This document shows, piece after piece, positions 15,318 through 22,942 of a DNA stretch of 22,942 nt. Under the pieces are notes generated by a model, which was not told where the DNA came from, did no database searches, and saw nothing but the letters and a program-made list of their open reading frames with translations. A program made the translations under genes and the position numbers. This DNA comes from an uncultured Odoribacter sp. (GTDB lineage: Bacteria; Bacteroidota; Bacteroidia; Bacteroidales; Marinifilaceae), in the NCBI GenBank assembly GCA_900548135.1, contig URJC01000005.1:1-22942 (forward strand), in the 5' to 3' direction. How positions within the stretch are numbered: the first letter of the stretch is position 1; each line of letters begins with the position of its first letter.

Positions 15318-16067
15318 ATGACTGAATATAATTTCCAACAATATGAAAATGTCATTGTCTGTGGAGATATTCATGGGCATCTGGAAGTTATCTACGGAAA
15401 TCCTTTTGCAGAAAACACCTTGTTTATTGTTGCCGGCGATTGCGGATTTGGATTTTGCGAAACAAACTATTACCATTACCTGTATAATTCTAAAATCAAT
15501 CGCAGCTTAGGCAAAAAAGGAAATGCAGTATTATTTATCCGGGGAAATCACGACGATCCTGCTATTTTTGACGGAAATACTTTTAATAAGAAACGTGCCA
15601 TCTGCATTCCTGACTATTCCGTAGTCAAAACAGCACTCCACAATATTCTTTGCGTAGGCGGAGCTATCAGTATAGACCGCTCCTGGAGAAAAGAACAAAT
15701 GCAATTTAAAGTACAACCTCTTTATTGGGAAAAAGAACCTCCTATTTTTAATCTGGCCAAAATAACTGAAATCACCCAATCAGGCCTGAAATTAGATTCA
15801 GTGATCACCCATACCTGCCCTTCATTCTGCCCTCCCTATTCCAAAGACGGAATAGATAATTGGTTGCAATTGGATCAAGAACTAGCACAGGATATTGAAA
15901 ATGAACGCCAACAGATGGACGATTTATGGCATGAACTAAAGACACAAAAGCATCCGATAAAACAATGGTGGTACGGACATTTTCACCGAAGCGCATGGCT
16001 TGATTATGAAGGATGCTACTTTAGATTATTAGATATCAACGAAATGGACTACCTGAAAAAATATTAA
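15318..16067 (+). CDS. Calcineurin-like metallophosphoesterase
   Basis: A 249-residue cytoplasmic phosphoesterase with a complete dinuclear metal site: GDIHGH (16-21, ligands D17 and H19), VAGDCGFG (D41), IRGNHDDP (N77-H78), the histidine in VITHTCPSF and WYGHFHRS (GHxH). No signal peptide. The substrate is unknown; similar short enzymes act on nucleotides, phosphoproteins or phosphodiesters. It lies alone between a terminator and a converging gene. The TAA stop shares TTAA (16064-16067) with the stop of the minus-strand gene that follows. Confidence 0.9.
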   Translation: MTEYNFQQYENVIVCGDIHGHLEVIYGNPFAENTLFIVAGDCGFGFCETNYYHYLYNSKINRSLGKKGNAVLFIRGNHDDPAIFDGNTFNKKRAICIPDYSVVKTALHNILCVGGAISIDRSWRKEQMQFKVQPLYWEKEPPIFNLAKITEITQSGLKLDSVITHTCPSFCPPYSKDGIDNWLQLDQELAQDIENERQQMDDLWHELKTQKHPIKQWWYGHFHRSAWLDYEGCYFRLLDINEMDYLKKY

Positions 16068-16492
16068 TTCCTCTTTTCTCCTGTTATGATTTCATATTGT
16101 TTCAACAAATCCTCTCCTCTCTGGATCTCCGGAAGTGAATATTGCTGTAAATCAAACAGAGGAAAAGAAGGAATCGCAATATTATTCTCACGACAATAAT
16201 CTATAGTAGCTAAAATCAGCTGAAAACTATAAAATAAACGATTAAAATGAAAAGTCGTAATAAAATCTTCCAATTTCTGCTCCGGCCATTTATTCATACG
16301 CAATACATACATAAAGATAAAAACCTGGACACAATCTGTTTTATATTCCAAACTTGTAAAAAAATCTGGTATTCTCCAAAATTTGACCAACAACTCAGGT
16401 AACTGATCTGTAGTTATATCCAAATGCGCCTGGATATAGTCAAAACTCCACAAAATCATTTTATATTCAGAAGAAGTAAATTCCATAGTCAT
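16064..16492 (-). CDS. Hypothetical helical protein
   Basis: A 142-residue protein with no signal peptide or recognised motif. It is rich in aromatic residues (many F, Y, W) and predicted largely helical, for example LLVKFWRIPDFFTSLEYKT, VQVFIFMYVLRMNK and LFYSFQLILATIDYC. VQVFIFMYVL could be a short membrane segment but more likely is a buried helix. The ATG at 16492 or 16486 may be the start; CAATATTA (16498-16505; TAATATTG on the minus strand) is a 7 of 8 match to the -7 consensus just upstream. It converges with the phosphoesterase gene and overlaps its stop. I do not recognise the family. Confidence 0.65.
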   Translation of the reverse strand: MTMEFTSSEYKMILWSFDYIQAHLDITTDQLPELLVKFWRIPDFFTSLEYKTDCVQVFIFMYVLRMNKWPEQKLEDFITTFHFNRLFYSFQLILATIDYCRENNIAIPSFPLFDLQQYSLPEIQRGEDLLKQYEIITGEKRN

Positions 16493-16850
16493 AAATACAA
16501 TATTAGTAAATGTTATTTTTCAATAACTTAAACCATTTTTGTTAAGTATGTTGACAAATAATTATTTTTCGATAAAGTTATAGTTAATTCTTTTTCCTAC
16601 CAATAATTAGTAAAACAAATTCAAAGTCTCATTAACGACTAAGAAAAGATAGAATATAAATAATTAATAATCAAATAATTATATATTCAAAATCAATCAT
16701 TCCATTTAAACCTGTTATCCGATTTAATTTTCCTTCAGAACACATAAACAGCTGAAATACAATTACTGCAAAAAAATTACATATTCTACAAAAAAATAAA
16801 TCAAAAACAATAATAATAAATACAAAATGATTTGCAAATTTCAAATTTTC
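16493..16850. other. AT-rich intergenic stretch, no gene seen
   Basis: Very AT-rich sequence upstream of the 142-residue hypothetical gene. Possible reading frames are short and of low-complexity composition. No terminator, repeat array or RNA was recognised. Confidence 0.6.
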
Positions 16851-16854
16851 GGAA

Positions 16855-17013
16855 ATAACCCCAACGATCCCGTCTACCTCATTATCTAAGCTACCAAGGA
16901 GCTGTAAAGGCATTAACCTTCTATTTGGGGAACAGAACCACGATATAGAATAACGGATATAAAATCCCCGTCACTACAAGCAGGTACCCCTATCCCTTAG
17001 TAAAAGTGCTTAG
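16855..17013 (-). ncRNA. Candidate structured small RNA of unknown class
   Basis: About 160 bases that are visibly richer in G+C than the AT-rich flanks. A perfect -7 element (TATATTTG, minus, 17027-17020) stands directly upstream on the minus strand. Complementary segments are nested: CCCCAA (16859-16864) with TTGGGG (16925-16930) can close a multiloop holding AGCT/AGCT (16889-16892, 16900-16903) and AAGG/CCTT (16907-16910, 16917-16920). GGAT/ATCC (16955-16958, 16964-16967) forms a further hairpin. No good terminator follows. I could not match it to tmRNA, 6S, SRP or RNase P RNA. Alternatives are a decayed gene or the leader of an 80-codon frame (16913-16671, minus). Confidence 0.3.
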
Positions 17014-17019
17014 ACACTA

Positions 17020-17027
17020 CAAATATA
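17020..17027 (-). promoter_or_regulatory. Perfect -7 element upstream of the GC-richer element
   Basis: TATATTTG on the minus strand fits TAnnTTTG fully. The next annotated minus-strand gene start is more than 500 bases away (16492), so this promoter would serve the candidate RNA or the short frame at 16913-16671. Confidence 0.4.
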
Positions 17028-17249
17028 CAAACAATTCTATTAACGCCTCAATTTATTGCAATTTTATAATAAATACATCCAATTTTATACTATACTATTT
17101 TGCTTCATTTTATTACTGCTCTTACAATCCATCATCCGTTTTTGATTCAAGAAAAGGCCATAGAAGCAATAGCAAATCAGTACAATAACTCCAAATGCGA
17201 CTATTTAAAACTAAATTACCATCTTAACTTAGTTTTTAACGTAGCATAA

Positions 17250-17279
17250 ATTGTTTCTAAAAATTTTTACTTACTTTTG
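17250..17279 (+). promoter_or_regulatory. Promoter of the GH31 gene
   Basis: TTG at 17251-17253 as -33 and TACTTTTG at 17272-17279 as -7 (perfect TAnnTTTG), 18 bases apart, give the best-formed promoter in the window. The predicted leader is about 70 bases. The stretch 17028-17249 is AT-rich with no gene seen. Confidence 0.5.
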
Positions 17280-17354
17280 TATATCAGGAGTGGTTAGATT
17301 GCAAAGTGCAAAATCATATCATTTTATCATACTAACAATTTTACAGTAAAAAAC

Positions 17355-20300
17355 ATGAACAAAGTCATTGGTAATTTTAAACAGAAGAAAGCTATCATAC
17401 TGGCATTTCTTGTACCTTTGATGTTTTCAGGTTCACCTGCCCAAGCCGTGAATCGTCCGGAAAACATTGGAGAAGTTACACAACAGCATCTCCCAATCAT
17501 CAGTGCAAAAAAAATTAATCCTACTACGATTCAAGTTCATCTGTCTAACAATCAAATGATGACATTTGATTTCTACGGAGAGAACATTTTCAGATTATTT
17601 CAGGATAATAAGGGAGGAATTCTGAGAGATCCGGAAGCCCGTCCTGCGGCTAAAATCTTAGTAGATCAGCCCAGAAAAGAAGTTTCCAGACTGGACCTTT
17701 CCGAAAACAATGACCTGATCACAATCAAAACCGATAAAATTGAAATTCAACTAAATAAAAAAACGACTTTATTAAAAGTCATTAACACTACAACTAATGC
17801 GGTAGCTTTTGAGATGACCAAACCGATCTCTTTCACCGAAAAGGAAGTAACCCTGACCTTAAAAGAAAATCCGCAAGAATATTTCTATGGCGGCGGAGTT
17901 CAAAACGGACGTTTTTCACACAAAGGCAAATTGATCTCTATAGAAAATCAGAATAGTTGGACAGATGGTGGAGTAGCTTCTCCAACTCCCTATTATTGGT
18001 CGACTAATGGTTATGGCATGATGTGGTATACTTTCAAAAAAGGAAAATACGATTTCGGTGCAGAAACACAAGGAACTGTAAAATTATTCCATGAGACAGA
18101 TTACCTCGATGTATTTTTTATGATTAACAATGGTGTAGTCGCTCTCTTAAATGACTTCTATCAATTGACAGGGCATCCTGTATTATTACCCAAGTTCGGT
18201 TTTTATGAAGGCCATCTGAATGCCTATAACCGGGACTATTGGCAAGAAAACGAAAACGGTATCCTTTTCGAAGACGGTAAACGGTATAAAGAAAGTCAGA
18301 AAGATAATGGAGGTGTCAAAGAATCTTTGAATGGAGAAAAAAATAACTATCAATTCTCAGCACGGGCTGTCATCGACCGATACAAAAATCATGATATGCC
18401 TTTAGGCTGGCTTCTGCCTAATGACGGATATGGGGCAGGATACGGACAGACAGAAACATTGGATGGAAATATTCAGAACTTGAAAAACTTAGCTGATTAT
18501 GCCAATAAAAATGGTGTTGAAATTGGTTTATGGACCCAATCTGACCTTCATCCGAAAGAAGGAGTTAGCGCCCTTCTGCAACGGGATATCGTAAAAGAAG
18601 TCAGAGATGCAGGTGTACGTGTGTTAAAAACTGACGTAGCCTGGGTGGGAGCAGGCTATTCATTCGGATTGAATGGTGTTGCTGATGTCGCCCACATTAT
18701 GCCTTACTATGGAAATAACAGCCGTCCCTTTATCATCTCCCTGGATGGCTGGGCAGGAACTCAACGGTATGCAAGTATCTGGTCCGGAGACCAAACCGGC
18801 GGTGTATGGGAATATATCCGTTTCCACATTCCGACTTATATCGGTTCTGGTTTATCAGGCCAGCCCAATATCACCTCCGATATGGATGGAATCTTTGGAG
18901 GAAAAAATCCGATCATAAATACCCGGGACTTTCAATGGAAAACCTTCACACCGATGCAATTAAATATGGATGGTTGGGGCTCCAATGAAAAATATCCGCA
19001 TGCATTAGGTGAACCAGCAACTTCTATTAACCGTTGGTACTTAAAGCTAAAATCTGAATTAATTCCTTATACTTATAGTATTGCCAAAACAGCTGTCGAT
19101 GGAATGCCTATTATAAGAGCAATGTTCCTGGAATCAGCAAATCCCTATACATTGGGTAAAGCAACTCAATACCAATTCATGTATGGTCCTTATTTCCTGG
19201 TTGCACCTGTTTATCAAGCCACACAGGCCGACGAAAAAGGGAATGATATCCGGAATGGCATTTATTTACCCGAAGGTAGTTGGATTGATTATTTTACCGG
19301 AGACAAATATGACGGAAATTGTATCCTCAACAATTTTGCAGCACCAACCTGGAAATTACCTGTTTTCGTAAAAAATGGGGCAATCATCCCAATGACCAAT
19401 CCGAACAATAATATTTCTGAAATTGATCCTAATTTACGAATTTACGAAATTTATCCATATCATCACAGTACATTTACAGAATACGACGACGACGGGAAAA
19501 CTGAAGCCTATAAATTAGGAAAAGGTGTAACCACAATGATCGAATCCAATGTTGATGCCAAAAACAATGTCCTCATCACAATCAAACCGGCTCAGGGTGA
19601 TTTTGACGGTTTTGTAAAAGAAAAAGCAACAGAATTCAGGGTGAATGTCACAGCTAAACCGAAAAAGATAGCAGCAAAAATTGGAAAGAATAAGCTAAAA
19701 TTAACAGAAGTAAATTCTATGGATGAATTCCAGCAAAAAGAAAATGTTTATTTCTATGATGCTGCTCCTAATCTGAATAAATATGCAACTAAAGGTAGTG
19801 AATTTGAAAAAGAAATCATCACTAAAAATCCTCAATTGTTGGTAAAACTGGCTTCTTCAGATATCACAGCCAATACCACAACACTGAATATTGAAGGATT
19901 TGTATTCGAACCAGCAAATAAATACCGGGTCACTTCAGGTACATTGACTGCTCCCAAGGCACAAATTACCGACACCAATACACAGGCTTACACCTTAAAA
20001 CCGACCTGGGATAAAGTCGCTAATGCTGATTTCTATGAAATATCATTCAATGATATGCTTTATACAACCATCAAGAATACCGAATTGTTATTTGAAGACT
20101 TAAAGGCCGAAACCCCGTATTCCTTCAAAATCCGTTCTGTCAATAAAGATGGCTATTCTGACTGGGCAGCATTTCATGCCACTACCAAATCTAATCCGCT
20201 TGAATTTGCCCTTCAAGGTATCATTGGTGAAACAACAGCTGAAAACCAGGGAGGACAAAAAATCAATAAATTGTTCGACTACGATGAAAACAATACCTGG

Positions 20301-21218
20301 CATACAAAATATGGAGTCAATTCAGTACCATTCGAATTAACAATGGATTTAAGAACCATTAACCAACTGGATAAATTCCACTATTTGCCACGTACAGATG
20401 CAGGAAACGGAACTATCCTGAAAGGAACTGTTTACTATAGTATGGATAAAGAAAACTGGATTGAAGCCGGCACTTTCGACTGGGCAAGAGATAACGAAGT
20501 GAAAGTATTCACTTTTGCTAATCATCCTACAGCCCGGTACATCAAACTCAGCGTCACCTCAGCTCTTGGAGGTTATGGCTCAGGCAGAGAGTTATATGTA
20601 TTCAAAGTTCCGGGAACTGAAAGCTATCTACCAGGAGATATCAACAACGACCGTTTGATTGACATGAACGACTTTACCTCCTACATGAATTACACCGGAC
20701 TCCGTCAGGGAGATGCTGATTTTGAAGGGTATGTAAGCAATGGAGATATCAACCGGAATGGGCTTATCGACGCATATGATATTTCAGTTGTCGCAACCCG
20801 CCTCAGAGGAGGAATAGATAAAAAGAAAGTAGAAAAAGTAGCTGGAACAATTAAAATAAGTACAGCTAAACAAAACTACAATAAGGATGAGATTATCGAA
20901 ATCCGGGTTAAAGGAAACGACTTACGCTCCGTAAATGCAATTAGTTTTGCCCTTCCTTACAATCAACAAGACTATGAATTTATTGGTGTAGAGTTACAAA
21001 ACATGCAGGAGATGGAGAATCTGACAAACGACCGTCTTCATACGAATGGTGTGAAAGCTTTATATCCGACTTTTGTAAATATTGGAAATAAAGAATCTCT
21101 GGAAGGTAATCCGGACTTGTTTATTTTGAAATTTAAAGCAAAACACAAACTTAAATTCGACTTGAAAGCACAGGATGGCATTTTAGTCGACAAAAACTTG
21201 AGTACTCAAAAATTCTGA
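17355..21218 (+). CDS. Secreted multidomain GH31 glycoside hydrolase with FN3, F5/8C, dockerin and cohesin-like modules
   Basis: 1287 residues. An Sec-type signal peptide (KKAIILAFLVPLMFSGSPAQA) leads to an N-terminal GH31 beta-sandwich, then the barrel. The nucleophile is D427 in LKTDVAWVGAGY and the likely acid/base is D479 in IWSGDQTGGVW; GLSGQPNITSDMDGIFGG follows. FTEYDDDGKTEAY marks the DUF5110-type tail. After it come an FN3-like module (about 860-945), an F5/8 type C (CBM32-like) module (about 946-1090), a dockerin with two calcium loops DINNDRLIDMND (1095-1106) and DINRNGLIDAYD (1131-1142), and a cohesin-like C-terminus (about 1157-1287). FYGGGVQNGRFSHKG and the long barrel insert recall the GH31_18-type alpha-N-acetylgalactosaminidases, but specificity is inference. 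No lipobox or type IX sorting tail is seen. Confidence 0.9.
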   Translation: MNKVIGNFKQKKAIILAFLVPLMFSGSPAQAVNRPENIGEVTQQHLPIISAKKINPTTIQVHLSNNQMMTFDFYGENIFRLFQDNKGGILRDPEARPAAKILVDQPRKEVSRLDLSENNDLITIKTDKIEIQLNKKTTLLKVINTTTNAVAFEMTKPISFTEKEVTLTLKENPQEYFYGGGVQNGRFSHKGKLISIENQNSWTDGGVASPTPYYWSTNGYGMMWYTFKKGKYDFGAETQGTVKLFHETDYLDVFFMINNGVVALLNDFYQLTGHPVLLPKFGFYEGHLNAYNRDYWQENENGILFEDGKRYKESQKDNGGVKESLNGEKNNYQFSARAVIDRYKNHDMPLGWLLPNDGYGAGYGQTETLDGNIQNLKNLADYANKNGVEIGLWTQSDLHPKEGVSALLQRDIVKEVRDAGVRVLKTDVAWVGAGYSFGLNGVADVAHIMPYYGNNSRPFIISLDGWAGTQRYASIWSGDQTGGVWEYIRFHIPTYIGSGLSGQPNITSDMDGIFGGKNPIINTRDFQWKTFTPMQLNMDGWGSNEKYPHALGEPATSINRWYLKLKSELIPYTYSIAKTAVDGMPIIRAMFLESANPYTLGKATQYQFMYGPYFLVAPVYQATQADEKGNDIRNGIYLPEGSWIDYFTGDKYDGNCILNNFAAPTWKLPVFVKNGAIIPMTNPNNNISEIDPNLRIYEIYPYHHSTFTEYDDDGKTEAYKLGKGVTTMIESNVDAKNNVLITIKPAQGDFDGFVKEKATEFRVNVTAKPKKIAAKIGKNKLKLTEVNSMDEFQQKENVYFYDAAPNLNKYATKGSEFEKEIITKNPQLLVKLASSDITANTTTLNIEGFVFEPANKYRVTSGTLTAPKAQITDTNTQAYTLKPTWDKVANADFYEISFNDMLYTTIKNTELLFEDLKAETPYSFKIRSVNKDGYSDWAAFHATTKSNPLEFALQGIIGETTAENQGGQKINKLFDYDENNTWHTKYGVNSVPFELTMDLRTINQLDKFHYLPRTDAGNGTILKGTVYYSMDKENWIEAGTFDWARDNEVKVFTFANHPTARYIKLSVTSALGGYGSGRELYVFKVPGTESYLPGDINNDRLIDMNDFTSYMNYTGLRQGDADFEGYVSNGDINRNGLIDAYDISVVATRLRGGIDKKKVEKVAGTIKISTAKQNYNKDEIIEIRVKGNDLRSVNAISFALPYNQQDYEFIGVELQNMQEMENLTNDRLHTNGVKALYPTFVNIGNKESLEGNPDLFILKFKAKHKLKFDLKAQDGILVDKNLSTQKF

Positions 21219-21231
21219 AAGACTAAAATTC

Positions 21232-21266
21232 AAAAAACACCCCGGGGCACTTGCTCCGGGGTGTTT
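21232..21266. terminator. Terminator between the GH31 gene and galK
   Basis: AAACACCCCGGGGC (21235-21248) pairs with GCTCCGGGGTGTTT (21253-21266) with one G-T pair around loop ACTT. On the minus strand a T-run (21237-21232) follows, so it is strongest for galK; the plus side has only TTT but the stem is very stable and probably also ends the GH31 message. Confidence 0.88.
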
Positions 21267-21312
21267 CATATATAAAAAATAATAATGGATAATATCCTTT
21301 TAGACAACTATT

Positions 21313-22461
21313 CTAATTTAATCTACGGGAACCATCACTAATTGTCACCGGATATACTTTAGGTTCTTTCCCAAACTTCGCCTTATAGCGCTTAATTGCA
21401 GTTTCAATGAATGAATCATAATAAGCATCCTTTACAAGATTTATGGTACATCCGCCGAAACCGCCACCCATAATCCGGGAACCAGTTACACCACATTCTT
21501 TAGCAACTTCATTCAAAAAATCCAACTCCTCTGTGCTCACCTCATAAAGCTTACTCATACCACGATGAGTGGCATATATATTCTTTCCAACGGTCTCATA
21601 ATCTCCCCGCTTTAATGCTTCACAAGTATCTGCCAGCCTTGCATTTTCCTGGATTGCATAAGTAGCACGCATATAATCCTCCCCGCTGATACAGTCTTTC
21701 ACCTCTTCCAACATTTCCAGACTGGCATCTCCAAGTAACTTCACTTTAGGGTGATTTACGGCAATAGCTTTGGCCGCTCTCTCACAAGATTGCCGTCTCT
21801 TATTGTAAGGAGAATCCACTAATTCATGCTTAGTAACAGAATCTATCAATACCAGTTTATACCCCCGTGGGTTAAAAGGAATATATTCATATTCCATTGT
21901 ACTACAATCCAACCGTATCAGATTCCCTTCTTTACCGAAAACAGACGCAAATTGATCCATAATACCACAATTTACTCCGCAATAATTATGCTCAGTTTTC
22001 TGTCCAACCAATACCAATTCTTTTTTGTCCAAACCAGCATTGAAAATTTCATTCAAAGCAAAAGCAAAAGCACTTTCCAAGGCAGCAGACGAAGAAAGGC
22101 CGGCACCCAAAGGTACATTCCCCGAAAAAACAGTATCAAAACCTTCAATCTTAGCTCCCCGCTTCTGCATTTCACGGCATACGCCAAAAATGTAATGTGC
22201 CCATGTCTCAACTGGTTTATCTTCCTCCTGCAACCCAAATTCGGTATAGGCTTTCAGATCCACCGAGTATGCACGTACCTTTTCCGTCCCATTAGGCTTA
22301 ATCTCAGTCAGAATTCCTTTATCAATAGCCCCCGGCAGTACATAACCTCCATTATAATCTGTATGTTCACCAATCAGATTAATACGCCCCGGAGAAAAAA
22401 ATAACATCCCCTCTGTGCCAAATTTTTCTTTGAATAGAGTTCTTACAATAGTGGTATCCAT
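21313..22461 (-). CDS. galK: Galactokinase
   Basis: Phosphorylates alpha-D-galactose at C1 with ATP, entering the Leloir pathway. The 382-residue GHMP kinase has the galactokinase signature GRINLIGEHTDYNGG near the N-terminus, the ATP loop PLGAGLSSSAALE, the catalytic aspartate in CGVNCGIMDQFASVFG and MGGGFGGCTINLV near the C-terminus. I start at ATG 22461 (MDTTIVRTLFKEKFG); the frame extends four codons to a TTG at 22473, but that overlaps the -7 element TAAATTTG (22478-22471). No galT, galE or galactose transporter is in the window. It converges with the GH31 gene, so the pair is not an operon, though galactose release and use would fit together. Confidence 0.96.
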   Translation of the reverse strand: MDTTIVRTLFKEKFGTEGMLFFSPGRINLIGEHTDYNGGYVLPGAIDKGILTEIKPNGTEKVRAYSVDLKAYTEFGLQEEDKPVETWAHYIFGVCREMQKRGAKIEGFDTVFSGNVPLGAGLSSSAALESAFAFALNEIFNAGLDKKELVLVGQKTEHNYCGVNCGIMDQFASVFGKEGNLIRLDCSTMEYEYIPFNPRGYKLVLIDSVTKHELVDSPYNKRRQSCERAAKAIAVNHPKVKLLGDASLEMLEEVKDCISGEDYMRATYAIQENARLADTCEALKRGDYETVGKNIYATHRGMSKLYEVSTEELDFLNEVAKECGVTGSRIMGGGFGGCTINLVKDAYYDSFIETAIKRYKAKFGKEPKVYPVTISDGSRRLN

Positions 22462-22470
22462 AATGTCTTT

Positions 22471-22478
22471 CAAATTTA
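22471..22478 (-). promoter_or_regulatory. galK -7 promoter element
   Basis: TAAATTTG on the minus strand is a perfect TAnnTTTG match, 9 bases before the galK ATG. It gives a leader of only a few bases and decides against the TTG start. No -33 TTTG at the usual distance was seen. Confidence 0.35.
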
Positions 22479-22629
22479 TTAATTATATAAATTATTTACC
22501 CTGAATATTGAAAATAAACCGCCTTCACCGTTCATATCAACTCTTCTATTTAAAATAAAACCGCAATTTATGTAAAAAAAGCAGAAAACAAAAATATACA
22601 GAGGCCGGCATTCTCATGCCACGCATACT

Positions 22630-22671
22630 AAAAAAGACCCCTGAAAGCCTTTTTTCCGACTTTCAGGGGTC
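22630..22671 (-). terminator. Intrinsic terminator of the gene at the right edge
   Basis: GACCCCTGAAAG (22636-22647) and CTTTCAGGGGTC (22660-22671) form a perfect 12-base stem around a 12-base loop, followed on the minus strand by six T (22635-22630). It lies 50 bases past the stop at 22721. Confidence 0.92.
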
Positions 22672-22720
22672 GCTTCCATCTACCAATGACAATCATCCTG
22701 CCCGGACAGCACTACCGGTA

Positions 22721-22942
22721 TCATTTCAGGATATCAAGCAAAGCATTGTAATGATTGACAGCATGCTTGTCCGTCCTGTCACGTCCCTGCTCTATATAAT
22801 CTTTCACATCTTTCTTCATCCCTTCCGGAATAAGCGGCCAGAAACGCTTCCACACCAGATCCAGGTTCATCCTGCCGAAATTGTAATCCAGATGTGCTAC
22901 TTTCTGAGTGTAAATCTTGAAAATACCTTCCCAGTCTTTATC
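22721..22942 (-). CDS. C-terminal fragment of an unrecognised protein
   Basis: The minus strand is open from the right edge to a TGA at 22723-22721, giving the last 73 residues of a larger protein. The segment is charged and aromatic (DKDWEGIFKIYTQKVAHLDY, NFGRMNLDLVWKRFWPLIPE, then GMKKDVKDYIEQGRDRTDKH) and ends AVNHYNALLDILK. It looks helical and soluble. I do not recognise the family. Its base composition is richer in G+C than most other genes here, which may only reflect a different expression level or origin. A strong terminator follows it, which supports it as a real gene end. Confidence 0.75.
   Translation of the reverse strand, partial: DKDWEGIFKIYTQKVAHLDYNFGRMNLDLVWKRFWPLIPEGMKKDVKDYIEQGRDRTDKHAVNHYNALLDILK

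Noticed and set aside
16671..16913. An 80-codon frame on the minus strand in the long spacer (starting MPLQLLGSLDNEVDGIVG)
   Set aside because: The second half is low-complexity hydrophobic sequence from AT-rich DNA. It is kept only as an alternative to the RNA candidate; no homologue recalled.
16855..17013. Identity as tmRNA, 6S RNA, SRP RNA or RNase P RNA
   Set aside because: None of the conserved cores (tRNA-like tail, long closing hairpin, SRP loop, GAGGAAAGUC box) is present.
21826..22404. A 192-codon open frame on the plus strand opposite galK
   Set aside because: Antisense to a clear galactokinase; no recognisable motif or promoter.

Overview
The window is about 23 kb of an AT-rich chromosome from a member of the Bacteroidetes, most likely a gut Bacteroidales. 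The evidence is the house-keeping gene set (a SerC/SerA/DUF1015 cluster with a Bacteroidetes-type SerA, aroQ beside a divergent xerD, a MiaA of Bacteroidetes type), the near absence of Shine-Dalgarno sequences, and repeated matches to the Bacteroidales promoter -7 consensus TAnnTTTG upstream of genes. The genus cannot be fixed from this; an Odoribacter-like organism is a guess. No CRISPR array, tRNA, rRNA, insertion sequence or prophage was recognised.

Layout. 1-3600 (minus): start of a DUF1015 gene, serA, serC and gcvT, covering serine synthesis and one-carbon supply. 3887-4228 (plus): a stand-alone STAS (anti-anti-sigma type) protein. 4301-6352 (minus): argF and arcC, a carbamoyl-phosphate module. 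6730-8053 (minus): an ftsB/divIC-like gene, ruvX and def, packed as an operon. 8181-10867 (minus): aroQ, pyk and a Cof-type HAD phosphatase. 11163-12638 (plus): xerD and a helical-repeat protein. 12635-13561 (minus): miaA. 13665-16067 (plus): a SPOR-like small protein, a GNAT acetyltransferase, a secreted Spy-like protein and a metallophosphoesterase. 16064-16492 (minus): a hypothetical protein. 16493-17354: a long gap holding a relatively GC-rich, possibly structured element behind a perfect promoter motif. 17355-21218 (plus): a very large secreted GH31 enzyme with FN3, F5/8C, dockerin and cohesin-like modules. 21313-22461 (minus): galK. 22721-22942 (minus): the end of an unrecognised gene.

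Most of the window is ordinary core metabolism. The accessory part is 16.5-21.3 kb. The GH31 protein is probably exported and acts on alpha-linked sugars of host or dietary glycans; its paired dockerin and cohesin-like modules suggest assembly with partner proteins, and the convergent galK would fit use of released galactose-type sugars. Further points of interest are a CAAACGTT motif upstream of serC, gcvT and arcC, the lysine replacing the catalytic histidine in SerA, -7 elements that nearly touch start codons, and the candidate small RNA near 16.9 kb.
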